Assembly (NCBI RefSeq): GCF_003224335.1
Contig: NZ_QKLF01000002.1
Coordinates: forward strand, 659,179 to 723,178
Source: Curtobacterium sp. MCJR17_055
GTDB lineage: Bacteria > Actinomycetota > Actinomycetes > Actinomycetales > Microbacteriaceae
DNA: 64,000 bases
Direction of reading: 5' to 3'
Both the position numbers and the translations under genes were made by a program. Below are positions 41,990 through 51,100 of this stretch, in pieces. Each line of letters opens with the position of its first letter. The first letter of the stretch is position 1. Below the pieces are notes generated by a model that saw only the letters and a list, made by a program, of their open reading frames with translations, did no database searches and had not been told where the DNA came from.

Positions 41990-42751
41990 TCAGCGGCCGC
42001 GCCACCACGCGTGGTCGCGGTCCCGCAACGCGACCCGGGCCCGCCGCGCCCACCGACGCGTCGGCGTGGCACGGCGGCCGTTCACCCGGAAGGTGTGGAA
42101 GGCACGGCGGGTCCGGAGTGCGGCGGACGCCAGGCTCGAGAACGGCCGCGCGGAGACCCGCACCGTGAGCCTGCGGTCGGCCAGCACCCGCCACGCGGGG
42201 TCGAGCTGCATGCTCAGGTCGATGTCGTCGTGCACGTCCGGGTCCTCCCGGTGCACACGGTCGCGGACGGCGAGCCACGCCGAGCGACGGACCGCGGTGG
42301 CGGACCCGAAGATCGGCGGGCGGCCGAGTGCGCCGTGCATGAGCACGAAGTACGGCCCCATGTAGAGGACCGGCCAGAGCGCACGCACGACGGGCCCGGC
42401 GTCGGAGGGACGGCCGGGACCGGTCACGGCGACGACGTCCGGGTCCTCGAGCAGGCCGAGCGCGGCCGCGATCCAGCCGGGCGGCGGAACCGAGTCGGCG
42501 TCGAGACGGACGATGACGTCGCCGCTCGCCGTGTCGTAGCCGACTGATGCCGCGCGGGAGATCCCGGGGACCGGCTCGCTGCGGACCACGGCCCCGGCCG
42601 CGCGTGCCACCGCCGCACTGTCGTCCGAGCTGCCGTTGTCCACCACGACGAGCTCGTCCGCGGGATGGGACTGGGCGGCCAGTGCGGCGAGGCATCGCCG
42701 CAGGTGCTCGGCGTCGTTCCGCACCGGGATCACGACCGAGACGGAGGGCAT
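41990..42751 (-). CDS. Family 2 glycosyltransferase
   Basis: A 253-residue GT-A-fold transferase. The N-terminus VSVVIPVRNDAEHLRRCLAA and the nucleotide-sugar acids in VVVDNGSSDDS and IVRLDADSVPPPGW (the DxD motif) are typical of family 2. Two hydrophobic stretches near 120-150 may touch the membrane. The ATG at 42751 gives the standard start; longer extensions upstream are not family-like. It converges on the quinone reductase and is divergent from the envelope/stress operon. Its acceptor, probably a cell-wall or capsule glycan, is unknown. Confidence 0.88.
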   Translation of the reverse strand: MPSVSVVIPVRNDAEHLRRCLAALAAQSHPADELVVVDNGSSDDSAAVARAAGAVVRSEPVPGISRAASVGYDTASGDVIVRLDADSVPPPGWIAAALGLLEDPDVVAVTGPGRPSDAGPVVRALWPVLYMGPYFVLMHGALGRPPIFGSATAVRRSAWLAVRDRVHREDPDVHDDIDLSMQLDPAWRVLADRRLTVRVSARPFSSLASAALRTRRAFHTFRVNGRRATPTRRWARRARVALRDRDHAWWRGR

Positions 42752-42944
42752 GGCCCGAGCCAACCCGGAGGGCACTGGGAAGAACCCGCGATCCAGGCGC
42801 GGTCTGGCGTTCTGGGGAGGATCGCGTCCGGGATCCGCGTGGATCGGCGTTCCTGGAGGTCGTCCCAGTGTCCGGCGCGCAGGTTCGGATCCACACGCCG
42901 TGGGTGCACCGCCCTCGGTGACGAAGAAGACCGGAAGGCCGACC

Positions 42945-43850
42945 ATGACCACGAACCCACCCGGGAACGACTCCGGGACGCCCATCCACGACGCCACGGC
43001 TGCTGCCGAGGGGCACGAGATCCACCCCGGCGTCACGGTTCCGTCCTACGCCAGCGGCACGCCCGTCGAGCGCCCGTCCGGCTTCGACGACCTCGAGCCG
43101 CTCGACGCCGTCCCCGCCGACACCCAGCTCACCGCCGGCACCTCCGCCGCGGACAGCCTGACCGCCACGCCGTCCGCCTCGTCGGGTCACGACGACTCGG
43201 ACTCGAGCGGTGGCAAGGCGAAGGCCCAGGCCGCCAAGGGCGCCGCCTCCGACGTCGCTGGTGACGCCAAGGAGAAGGCCGCGAACGTCGCCGGCACCGC
43301 CAAGGAGCAGGCCGCGAACGTCGCCTCCGAGGTGTTCGACCACGCCCGCCAGCTCTTCGGCCAGGCGTCCGGCACCCTGAAGGACCAGGCGGCCGGCCAG
43401 CAGCAGCGTGCCGCCGGTGGCCTGCGCACCATCGGTGACCAGCTCGGCAAGATGGCCGAGAACGACGACGAGCAGGGCCTCGCGGCGAAGGTCGTCCGCG
43501 ACCTCTCCAGCCGTGCCAGCTCGTTCGCCGGCTACCTCGAGGGTCGCGAACCCGGCACGCTCGTCGAGGACGTGAAGTCCTTCGCCGCACGCCGTCCGGG
43601 TGCCTTCATCGCGATCGCCGCCGGCGCGGGCATCCTCGCTGGTCGCCTCACCAAGGCGCTCACGACGGAGATCAAGCACGAGAAGGAAGCCGAAGCGCGC
43701 AGCGCCGACCTGACCTCCGGCACCGCGGGCTACGACGCCACCCCGACCAGCACCACCGGGTACGACACCACCGGGCTCGGGACCACGGGCACGACCGGCT
43801 TCGGTACCACTGGCACGACCGGGACGACCGGGACGGGGCCGCTCGTATGA
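42945..43850 (+). CDS. Stress-associated membrane protein with helical repeats and Thr/Gly tail
   Basis: A 301-residue protein I do not recognise as a single named family. Residues 1-85 are disordered. Residues 88-185 are an Ala/Lys-rich helix with repeats such as AKEKAANVAGTAKEQAANVA, like late-embryogenesis-abundant or YtxH-type proteins. Residues 217-236 (GAFIAIAAGAGILAGRLTKA) form one membrane segment. The tail is a repeat of TTG and GTTG units (for example GTTGFGTTGTTGTTG). GGAAGG precedes the ATG at 42945. Its stop overlaps the start of the holin-like gene. The operon layout matches envelope-stress loci in Microbacteriaceae. Confidence 0.72.
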   Translation: MTTNPPGNDSGTPIHDATAAAEGHEIHPGVTVPSYASGTPVERPSGFDDLEPLDAVPADTQLTAGTSAADSLTATPSASSGHDDSDSSGGKAKAQAAKGAASDVAGDAKEKAANVAGTAKEQAANVASEVFDHARQLFGQASGTLKDQAAGQQQRAAGGLRTIGDQLGKMAENDDEQGLAAKVVRDLSSRASSFAGYLEGREPGTLVEDVKSFAARRPGAFIAIAAGAGILAGRLTKALTTEIKHEKEAEARSADLTSGTAGYDATPTSTTGYDTTGLGTTGTTGFGTTGTTGTTGTGPLV

Positions 43851-44296
43851 GCGAAGCCTTCCCCGGCGCGACCGGTGGGACGGTGCCCGGGCAGCCGACG
43901 CCCGAGGAGCGCGCCGCGACGACACCCCTCGGCGAGCTCCTCTCCGAAGTGTCGCGTGACCTCTCGACCCTCTTCCGGCAGGAGGTCGCGCTCGCCAAGG
44001 CCGAGCTGACCGACTCCGCGAAGAAGGCCGGCAAGGGGGCGGGCATGTTCGGCGGCGCAGGCGTCGCCGGGCTCTTCGCCCTGCTGTTCCTGACCATCGC
44101 CGCGTGGTGGGGCCTCGGCTACCTCATCGGCAACGCATGGTCCGCAGTGATCATCGCCGTCATCTACGCGATCGTCGCGGCGGTCCTGGCATCCCGCGGC
44201 CGCAAGGAGATCAAGCAGATCAACGGCGCCCCGCAGACGGTCGAGACCGTCAAGGAAGTCCCCGAGACACTCAAGCCCAACACCGGGAGGAACTGA
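43847..44296 (+). CDS. Phage holin family protein (actinobacterial holin-X type)
   Basis: A 149-residue membrane protein. The amphipathic N-terminal helix (LGELLSEVSRDLSTLFRQEVA, residues 28-48) followed by AKAELTDSAKKAGKGAGMFG and two hydrophobic segments (about 68-90 and 97-115) is the pattern of Phage_holin_3_6 proteins. Despite the name, such genes are chromosomal and stand with YtxH and DUF3618 genes, so no prophage is implied. It overlaps both its neighbours (ATGA at the start and TGATG at the end), which indicates coupled translation of the three proteins. Confidence 0.88.
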   Translation: MSEAFPGATGGTVPGQPTPEERAATTPLGELLSEVSRDLSTLFRQEVALAKAELTDSAKKAGKGAGMFGGAGVAGLFALLFLTIAAWWGLGYLIGNAWSAVIIAVIYAIVAAVLASRGRKEIKQINGAPQTVETVKEVPETLKPNTGRN

Positions 44297-44901
44297 TGAG
44301 CACCCCAGACGAGATCCGCGCAGACATCGAGCGCACCCGCGGCGCACTCGGCTCGGACGTCGACGCGCTCGCCGACAAGGTGAGCCCGTCGCAGATCGCC
44401 CACCGCCAGACCGAGAAGGTCAAGGGCAAGTTCCAGGACGTCCGTGAGTCGGTCATGGGTGCTGCCGGCAGCGCTCGCGACTCCGTGATGGGCGCTGCCG
44501 ACTCGGCTCGCTCCAGCGTCTCGGGCTCCGGCTCGAACGCCGCCGGGACCGTCAAGGACACCGCCTCGCGCGGCGTCGAGAAGGCGAAGGGCAACCCGCT
44601 CGCCGTCGGCCTCATCGCCTTCGGTGTCGGCTGGCTCGCGTCGTCGCTCCTGCCGTCCTCCACCAAGGAGGAGGAGCTCGCCGGTGAGCTGAAGGACAAG
44701 GCAGCGCCGCTCGTCGACAAGGCGAAGGAGCAGGCCAAGGAAGCCAGCGCCCCGCTCGTCGACGCCGCCAAGGAGCACGCGCAGGACCTCAAGGGCACCG
44801 CGCAGGACGCGGCCCAGACGGTCAAGGACGAGGCGCAGGGCGCCGCGGCCGACGTCAAGGACAACGCGCAGTCGTCCGCGGACGACGTCCGCAACGCCTG
44901 A
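44296..44901 (+). CDS. DUF3618 domain-containing protein
   Basis: A 201-residue protein. The N-terminus STPDEIRADIERTRGALGSD is the DUF3618 domain, which accompanies holin-like genes in actinobacteria. The middle has Ser/Ala repeats (GAAGSARDSVMGAADSARSS), followed by one membrane segment at about 103-120 (VGLIAFGVGWLASSLLP) and a long helix rich in Ala, Lys and Asp with repeats of the AKEQAKEASAPLVDAAKEHA type. A coiled-coil or LEA-like role under stress is likely. It ends the three-gene operon, which closes at a perfect palindrome. Confidence 0.85.
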   Translation: MSTPDEIRADIERTRGALGSDVDALADKVSPSQIAHRQTEKVKGKFQDVRESVMGAAGSARDSVMGAADSARSSVSGSGSNAAGTVKDTASRGVEKAKGNPLAVGLIAFGVGWLASSLLPSSTKEEELAGELKDKAAPLVDKAKEQAKEASAPLVDAAKEHAQDLKGTAQDAAQTVKDEAQGAAADVKDNAQSSADDVRNA

Positions 44902-44915
44902 CGGACATAGTTCCA

Positions 44916-44955
44916 GACGGGAGGCCCGGTACCAGCTGGTACCGGGCCTCCCGTC
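44916..44955 (+). terminator. Perfect 40-bp palindrome after the DUF3618 operon
   Basis: The 20-bp left arm from 44916 is the exact reverse complement of the right arm to 44955, with no unpaired centre. The outer ten bases of each arm are the decamer GACGGGAGGC or GCCTCCCGTC. It follows the stop by 14 nt and probably terminates transcription. Confidence 0.8.
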
Positions 44956-45038
44956 CGTCCCGGGGTGGTTCCGCGACGGAACGTCCGCCGTCCGCGGACC
45001 TGTGGCAGCGGTCGCCGATCGGAGAGCAGGGTGGGACC

Positions 45039-45722
45039 ATGCCCGATGCACCCACCACCGCCGTCCTCTTCGACATCGACGGGACCCTCGCCGACTCGAA
45101 CTACGCCCACATCGACGCCTGGTGGCGGGCCTTCCGTGCCGCGGGGGAGTCGGTGGACGCGTGGCGCATCCACCGGGCGATCGGGATGGACTCGTCGAAG
45201 TTGCTCGAGGAACTCCTGCCCGACGCCTCCGACGAGGTTCGTGACACGGCTAAGCAGTTCCACACCGCGTTCTACTCCGAGCACATGCCGCAACTCCGCC
45301 TGCTGCCCGGGTCCCGCGAACTGCTCGAGGCCGTCGCCGCGCGCGGGCACGCCGTGGTCCTCGCGACGAGCGCGCCGCAGAACGAACTCGACCGTCTGCT
45401 CGAACTCCTCGACGCGGACGAGTGGGTCACGGCGGTGACGGGCGGTGAGGACGTCGAGCAGGCGAAGCCGGCCCCGGACATCATCGGGGTGGCACTCGAG
45501 AAGGTCGGCGTCGACGCCGGGTCCGCCGTCATGGTCGGCGACGCCATGTGGGACGTCGAGTCCTCCGGCCGCGTGGGGGTCACGTGCGTCGGGGTGATGA
45601 CCGGCGGCATCGGTGGCGACGAGCTCCGGGGAGCCGGGGCGGCCGCCGTGTACGACGACCCGGCCGCGCTGCTGGCGGACCTGGACGACAGCCCGATCGG
45701 CTCGCTCGGTCGCCACGCGTGA
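45039..45722 (+). CDS. HAD family hydrolase (phosphoglycolate phosphatase-like)
   Basis: A 227-residue HAD-superfamily phosphatase. Motif I is LFDIDGTLADSNYAH with nucleophile Asp12 and Asp14. Motif II is VVLATSAPQNE, motif III is the Lys in QAKPAPDIIGVA, and motif IV is AVMVGDAMWDVESSG. The alpha-helical cap lies between residues 18 and 90, so it belongs to subclass I, with small phospho-sugars or phosphoglycolate as usual substrates. It stands alone after the palindromic terminator, with a small hairpin after it. The actual substrate is not visible. Confidence 0.9.
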   Translation: MPDAPTTAVLFDIDGTLADSNYAHIDAWWRAFRAAGESVDAWRIHRAIGMDSSKLLEELLPDASDEVRDTAKQFHTAFYSEHMPQLRLLPGSRELLEAVAARGHAVVLATSAPQNELDRLLELLDADEWVTAVTGGEDVEQAKPAPDIIGVALEKVGVDAGSAVMVGDAMWDVESSGRVGVTCVGVMTGGIGGDELRGAGAAAVYDDPAALLADLDDSPIGSLGRHA

Positions 45723-45729
45723 CGCGCGT

Positions 45730-45747
45730 GCCGGAGCGTGCTCCGGC
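45730..45747 (+). terminator. Small hairpin after HAD gene
   Basis: GCCGGAGC and GCTCCGGC form an 8-bp stem with a 2-nt loop, 7 nt past the HAD stop codon. Confidence 0.5.
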
Positions 45748-45777
45748 GCACCGGCCACCGTGTCAGGATGGACGATC

Positions 45778-46260
45778 GTGATCACCATCGAACGCGTGCC
45801 CTGGGAAGACCCGCGCGGAGTCGCACTCCGCGCGACCATGGACGAGGAGATGCACGAGCGCTACGGCGACTCGAACCCCGGTGAGGCCCCCGAGGTCACG
45901 GCCGAGCGGAACCGCGTGCTCTCCGTGGACCCGACGACGGTCGTCACCTCCCTGCTCGCGATCGACGAGGACGGCTCCGTGCTCGGGCACATCGCGGTGC
46001 GTCGGCTCGGGGACGAGATCGAGTTGAAGCGCCTCATCGTGTTGGCTGCCGCGCGGGGCAAGGGAGCGGCGACCGCGCTGCTCGACGAGTGCGCGCGGGT
46101 CGGGCGAGAGCAGGGGGCCGAGCGTCTGATCCTGCAGACCGGCGACAAGCAGCCCGAAGCCGTGGCGCTGTACGAGAAGACCGGGTGGCAGCGCATCGAC
46201 GTGTACGAGCCGTACGCCGAGACCATGCCGTGGTCGTACTGCTTCGCGAAGGCGCTCTGA
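45778..46260 (+). CDS. GNAT family N-acetyltransferase
   Basis: A 160-residue acetyltransferase. The acetyl-CoA signature is LIVLAAARGKGAATALLDEC (motif A, R-x-x-G-x-G/A), followed by ILQTGDKQPEAVALYEKTGW (motif B). The start is a GTG at 45778 preceded by AGGATGG. The size fits the standalone GNAT fold. The acceptor, such as a polyamine, a peptide or an antibiotic, cannot be told. It lies between the HAD and Ppx genes with no clear operon. Confidence 0.87.
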   Translation: MITIERVPWEDPRGVALRATMDEEMHERYGDSNPGEAPEVTAERNRVLSVDPTTVVTSLLAIDEDGSVLGHIAVRRLGDEIELKRLIVLAAARGKGAATALLDECARVGREQGAERLILQTGDKQPEAVALYEKTGWQRIDVYEPYAETMPWSYCFAKAL

Positions 46261-46475
46261 CCCTCCCCCATCCGGGTCCCCGCTGTTCGGTCGCCGGTGT
46301 TCTGGAACCTGCTGCCGTTCATCACCGTGGCGTTCGTGCTCGCGCTCTTCATCCCGCAGATGCGGCTCGCCGATGTCGCCGGTCCCGACGGCCAGCCGGG
46401 ACCGGTAGCCGCACCGCGAGGCGCCCCTGCGGACGCGGTCCGGGCCTCCCGGCGTCCCGGCCCGGTCGCTCCCGC

Positions 46476-46481
46476 TAGCGT
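46476..46481 (+). promoter_or_regulatory. -10 element (TAGCGT) before Ppx/GppA gene
   Basis: TAGCGT ends 6 nt before the ATG at 46488 and there is no ribosome binding site. Leaderless transcription is the simplest reading. Confidence 0.45.
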
Positions 46482-46487
46482 GGGCGC

Positions 46488-47423
46488 ATGCGCGTCGGAG
46501 TCCTCGACATCGGTTCGAACACCGGTCACCTGCTCGTCGTCGATGCCCACGGAGGAGCCGCGCCGCTGCCGGCGTCGTCGTTCAAGCAGGCGCTCCGGCT
46601 CGCGGAGCACCTCGACGACCGCGGCGCGGTGACACAGGTCGGGATCGACGCGCTCACCGACTTCGTGTCGCAGTCCGTCCGCGTGGCCGAGGACCGCGGG
46701 TGCGAGGAGATGCTCGGCTTCGCGACATCGGCGGTGCGTGACGCGGTCAACTCCGAAGCCGTCCTGGCCCACGTCCAGGAGCAGACCGGCGTCGAGCTGG
46801 CGGTCCTGTCCGGGTCCGACGAGGCCCGGCTGACGTTCCTCGCCGTCCGGCGCTGGTTCGGCTGGTCCGCCGGGCGCCTGGCGGTGTTCGACATCGGCGG
46901 TGGGTCGCTCGAGATCGCCGGCGGTGCCGACGAGGCCCCTGACGTGGCGTGGTCGATGCCGATCGGGGCCGCCCGCCTCGCGCGCTCGTTCTCCACCGCG
47001 GGGACGCCCACGGACGACGACGTGCGGCGCATCCGACACGAGATCCGCGTCGAGATCGCCCGTGACGCCGGTCGGCTGCTCCGTGCCGGGGCACCGGACC
47101 GGGCCGTCGCGACCTCGAAGACCTTCCGCTCGATCGCCCGGATCTGCGGCGCTGCCCCGTCGGCCGCGGGCGCCCTCGTCCCGCGGGTGCTCGACGGCGC
47201 GGTGCTGCGCGAGCGGCTGCCCGCGCTGCTGACGATGACGGTCGAGGAGCTCGCCGCGCTGCCGGGCGTCTCCCCGAGTCGAGCGCACCAGGTCGTCGCC
47301 GGTGCGCTCGTCGCCGAGGCGTGCCTGGACATCTTCGACCTCGCGTCGCTCGAGATCTGCCCGTGGGCACTCCGCGAGGGCGTCATCCTCGAACGGCTCG
47401 ACCAGCTGTCCGTCCTCGGCTAG
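46488..47423 (+). CDS. Ppx/GppA family phosphatase
   Basis: A 311-residue exopolyphosphatase or guanosine pentaphosphate phosphatase family protein with the ASKHA fold. Phosphate motif 1 is [16 protein letters not shown], and the second is [16 protein letters not shown]. Family anchors [16 protein letters not shown] and [14 protein letters not shown] are also present. This length corresponds to the short actinobacterial Ppx form without the C-terminal HD domain. It hydrolyses polyphosphate or (p)ppGpp-related compounds in the stress response. The start is leaderless-like, with TAGCGT just upstream. It stands alone. Confidence 0.92.
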   Translation: MRVGVLDIGSNTGHLLVVDAHGGAAPLPASSFKQALRLAEHLDDRGAVTQVGIDALTDFVSQSVRVAEDRGCEEMLGFATSAVRDAVNSEAVLAHVQEQTGVELAVLSGSDEARLTFLAVRRWFGWSAGRLAVFDIGGGSLEIAGGADEAPDVAWSMPIGAARLARSFSTAGTPTDDDVRRIRHEIRVEIARDAGRLLRAGAPDRAVATSKTFRSIARICGAAPSAAGALVPRVLDGAVLRERLPALLTMTVEELAALPGVSPSRAHQVVAGALVAEACLDIFDLASLEICPWALREGVILERLDQLSVLG

Positions 47424-47448
47424 CCCCTCCCCACGAGCTGCGGGAGCG

Positions 47449-48054
47449 TCACCTGCGGGGCGGAGCCAGCAGCCAGGGGCGGATGAGCTTCGTCACGAAC
47501 GGCAGCACCCAGAACGTCATGATCGGCGTGAGCACGAGCGTCGTGATGAGCACGCGGGGCAGCGCCGACAGGCCCGCGAAGGACGGCAGCAGCCACCCGA
47601 CCAGGACCGTGAAGACCAGGTTCACCGGGAAGAACCCGAGCCAGATGCTCACCGCCTGCTTCCAGCGCGGGGGAGCGGTCGAGGCCGGGGCGTCCTGCGG
47701 CACGTCGAACCACCCCTCGATGCCGGTGCGCTTCTCGACCCGCGACTCGACCACCAGGTCACGGCCGAGGTCGAGCCACCGCAGGCGGTCGTCCGAGTTC
47801 TCCCACGTCGTCAACGAGTCGTGGTCGGCGAACCGGTAGAGCATGTGCCACTCGCGGGACTGCGCCGTCGACCGCACCCATCCCGAGCCGAGGAACCCCG
47901 GGTAGCGGTTGGCGAGGTTCACGCCGGACTGCACCCAGCGGGTGACCTCCGGGATGCGGTCGGGTTCGACGAGGCGGGTGATGGACACGGTGACGGGCGG
48001 GCCGGCGGTCTCGGGTGACGACGGGGAGAGGCTCCCTGGCTCTTGTGGAGTCAT
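47449..48054 (-). CDS. Antibiotic biosynthesis monooxygenase-like protein with two membrane segments
   Basis: A 201-residue protein. Residues 20-115 form an ABM-like ferredoxin fold (VSITRLVEPDRIPEVTRWVQ, SREWHMLYRFADHDSLTTWE, LRWLDLGRDLVVESRVEK). Residues 134-160 and 168-186 are two membrane segments. The ABM-plus-two-helix architecture occurs in uncharacterised membrane proteins and is unlikely to make an antibiotic by itself. The ATG at 48054 was chosen as the first in-frame ATG of plausible family length. Its strong GC hairpin neighbour at 48096 belongs to the upstream GH3 gene. Function is unknown. Confidence 0.82.
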   Translation of the reverse strand: MTPQEPGSLSPSSPETAGPPVTVSITRLVEPDRIPEVTRWVQSGVNLANRYPGFLGSGWVRSTAQSREWHMLYRFADHDSLTTWENSDDRLRWLDLGRDLVVESRVEKRTGIEGWFDVPQDAPASTAPPRWKQAVSIWLGFFPVNLVFTVLVGWLLPSFAGLSALPRVLITTLVLTPIMTFWVLPFVTKLIRPWLLAPPRR

Positions 48055-48095
48055 CCGACCAGTGTCCCGGACGCGTGTTCCGCGCAGGTGACACG

Positions 48096-48134
48096 GCAGC
48101 GGGGCACCGCCCTCGACGGACGGTGCCCCGCTGC
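48096..48134 (-). terminator. Perfect 14-bp hairpin downstream of GH3 gene
   Basis: GCAGCGGGGCACCG and CGGTGCCCCGCTGC pair around an 11-nt loop, 20 nt past the stop of the leftward GH3 gene. Terminator. Confidence 0.75.
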
Positions 48135-48154
48135 TCACACGGGCTGGTGATGGA

Positions 48155-51100
48155 TCACTTCCGGGTGGTCACCGACACCTTCGTGACGGAGCTGATCGCC
48201 TTGCCGGACCCGTTCGTGAAGACGGCTCGGTACTGCTTCCCGTCCGTCGCTGCGGCGGCGGTGAACGTCCAACTCGTCTTCGTGGCACCCGAGGCCGTGG
48301 TCCAGCTCTTCCCGCCGTCGCTGCTGCGCTGCCACCGGACGATCGGTGTCGGCGAACCGGAGGCGGTCGCCGTGAGCGTGACCTTCGTGCCCACGGTGAC
48401 GGAGACCTTCGCGACCGGCTGCTTCGTGACGACCGGAGCGGCCTTCGGTGCCGTGACGGTCTTCGTCTTGGCCGGGCTGGTGTTGCCCGCCACGTCGACC
48501 GCCCGGTACCGCACGGCCTTCGGCGTGTCGGCGATCGCGACCGGTCCCGTGTACGTCTTCCAGGTGGTCCCGTCGAGCGAGTACTGGATTGCGTCGACGC
48601 CGGAGAGCGCGTCGGTGGCGGTCAGGGTCAGCTTGCCCGTCGTGGAGCTGGTGACCCGGGCGACCGGGTCGGTCGTGTCGATGCGCACCGTCTGCTCGAG
48701 GAGCGTCGAGATCGACCCGTCCGCGCCCACCGCGAGGGCTCGGAGCTGGTGCTCGCCCTCGTCGGAGATCGCCACGGGGTCGGTCGCCGGCAGGAGTTCG
48801 CCGGAGTCCACGGACAGGTAGAGCCGCGCGTCGTCGTCCGTCGACGTGACCCGGACCTCGACCGGTGCGTCCGTCCAGCCCGCGGCGTTCGCCGACGGTG
48901 AGGCAGTGATCGCGACCGACGGCCCGTCGCCCGTCTGGTTCGTCAGGACACGACCCTTCGTGACCGTCTGGTAGCTGGTCAGGTCGGAGAACTGCGCCGT
49001 GTACGGCTCGACGGTGATGCCCGCCACGCCCTTCTGGCCGGCGAGCTGCTGGAAGCCGGCGGTCTGGGACGCGGTCGTGAGGATCCGGCTCGCGCTGCGC
49101 TGCAGGTCACCCAGGCGCAGGTTGTAGCCGGTGGCGGGGTAGGAGCCGCGGATTGTCACCGTGTAGGCGACGACCGGCGACGCGGGGTCGGCCGGGTCCT
49201 GACGTCGGACGTCGGACACGGTGATCCCGGCCTTCTGCGCCGCAGTGAGCGCGGTGCCCGAGAGCAGTGCGGTCACGTCGGCGTAGGCGGCCTGGACGGA
49301 GGCGTAGCGCGCGTTGCCGGCGTACGTCTCGTTGTTGATCGCATCCCGCGTCGTGGTGCCGGAGAGCGGCGCCTTCGACAGGTCGGTCGTCGCGTCGACC
49401 GTCGTCGACAGCGTCTCGGTCCCGGTGGCCGACGGCACGAGGCCGCCGAACTGCCAGGAGTACGAGGTGCGGGTCGGCGTGACCGTCCGGTTGTAGGCCG
49501 GGAGGCCCGACACGTCGATCGTCGGGTCGACCTTCTTCAGGGCGTTCAGCACCTCGTTCGGGTTGCCGCCCGGCTCGATGAGGTCGTTGCCCGCGTACAT
49601 GACGCCCGTCGCGCCGGTGCGCGGACCGGCCCCCCAGTCGGTCATGACCGTGCCGGCGAAACCCCATTCGCCGCGGAGCACGTCCGTGTTCAGGTCGTAG
49701 CTGCCGGACGCGTACGTGCCGTTGACCTTGTTGTACGACGTCATCACCGACATCGGCTGCGCGCTCTTCACGGCGATCTCGAACCCGCGCAGGTAGATCT
49801 CGCGGCTCGCACGCTCGCTGATCACGTCGTTCGACGTGGTGCGAGCGGTCTCCTGGTTGTTCCCGTAGAAGTGCTTGATCGTGACGCCGACGCCCGGGAT
49901 GCTCTGGACGCCCTTCGTGGTCGCCGCGGCGATGAGCCCGGTGAGCAGCGGGTCCTCCGAGTAGTACTCGAAGTTGCGGCCGTTGAGCGGGTCGCGGTGG
50001 ATGTTCATGCCCGGTGCGAGCCACAGCGAGACGCCGTACTCCGACATCTCCTGGCCGACGGCCTCACCCACGCGCTGGACGAGCTCGGGGTCCCACGTCT
50101 GCGCGAGCAGCGTGCCGATCGGCCAGGCCGTCCCGAACTGGTAGGTCGCCGGGTTGGAGGCGATCTTCTGCGTGATGCGCAGACCGGCGGGACCGTCGGC
50201 GAGGGTCATGCCCGGCAGGCCGAGGTCCTCGTACTTGGCGGTCGTGTACCCGGCGGCGCCGACGGCGGTCGCGGTCGTCCCGGCGGCGCTGGCGCCCTCG
50301 ACGATGTTCGCGAGCTGCGTGGCGCTCAGCCCCGCGACGAACTGCTCCATCGAGATCTTGCCGGTCTTGACGTCGAACAGGGTCGAGCCCGGGACGACGG
50401 TGACGCCCTCGGTCTCCTCTCCGGTCTTCGCCTGGTACGGCGCGCCGGTGCCCTCCCAGTTCGTGCTGGCCGCGTCGACGTACGCGGTGACCGAGGCGAT
50501 CGTGTCGCGGTCGAGCGCGTAGTACGGCGAGTCGGTGCCGACGGGGACGTCCTGCTCCTCCTTCGAGGAGTGGTCCGGCGCGGCGAAGCCCGTCGTGTCG
50601 AGGGGCAGGACCGGTGCGTCGGCGAGCTGGCGCTCCTCGTCCGGGTAGGTGAAGAAGTCGGCCGGGTCGCTGGTGCGCTCGGTGGCCGGGGCCTGGTCGT
50701 CGAGCTGGTTCGACAGCTGCTCGACGGTCGTGGTCGCGCCGAGGCGGAGCTTCGCGGCGACGGTCGTGTTGCGCGACGAGTCACCGACGCGGATCACGTA
50801 GTCGCCGGCCTCCATCACGTTCGTGGCCTTTTCCTGGTCGTACGACGCCATGTCGGTGGTGTTGTACCGGATGGTGACGGTCTGCGAGGCGCCGGGGGCG
50901 AGGCTGTCGGTCTTCGCCGAGCCCGCGAGCTGCTGGTACGGCTTGTCGAGTCCGGTCTGCGGGGCCGAGAAGTACGTCTGGACGACGTCCTTGCCCGACG
51001 CCTCCGTCCCGACGTTCGTCACGCGTGCCTTGACCGTCACGGACGACATGTCCGCCGTGACGCCGAGCGGCTCCACCTGGAACTGCGTGTACGACAGACC

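Noticed and set aside
43847..44296. Holin-like gene as evidence for a prophage
   Set aside because: No integrase, terminase, capsid or attachment site is nearby, and the gene belongs to a chromosomal envelope operon common in actinobacteria.
46297..46632. Possible small membrane protein starting VFWNLLPFITVAFVLALFIP
   Set aside because: The first 30 residues look like a membrane segment, but there is no ribosome binding site, the rest is low-complexity, and the frame overlaps the Ppx/GppA gene by 145 bases.
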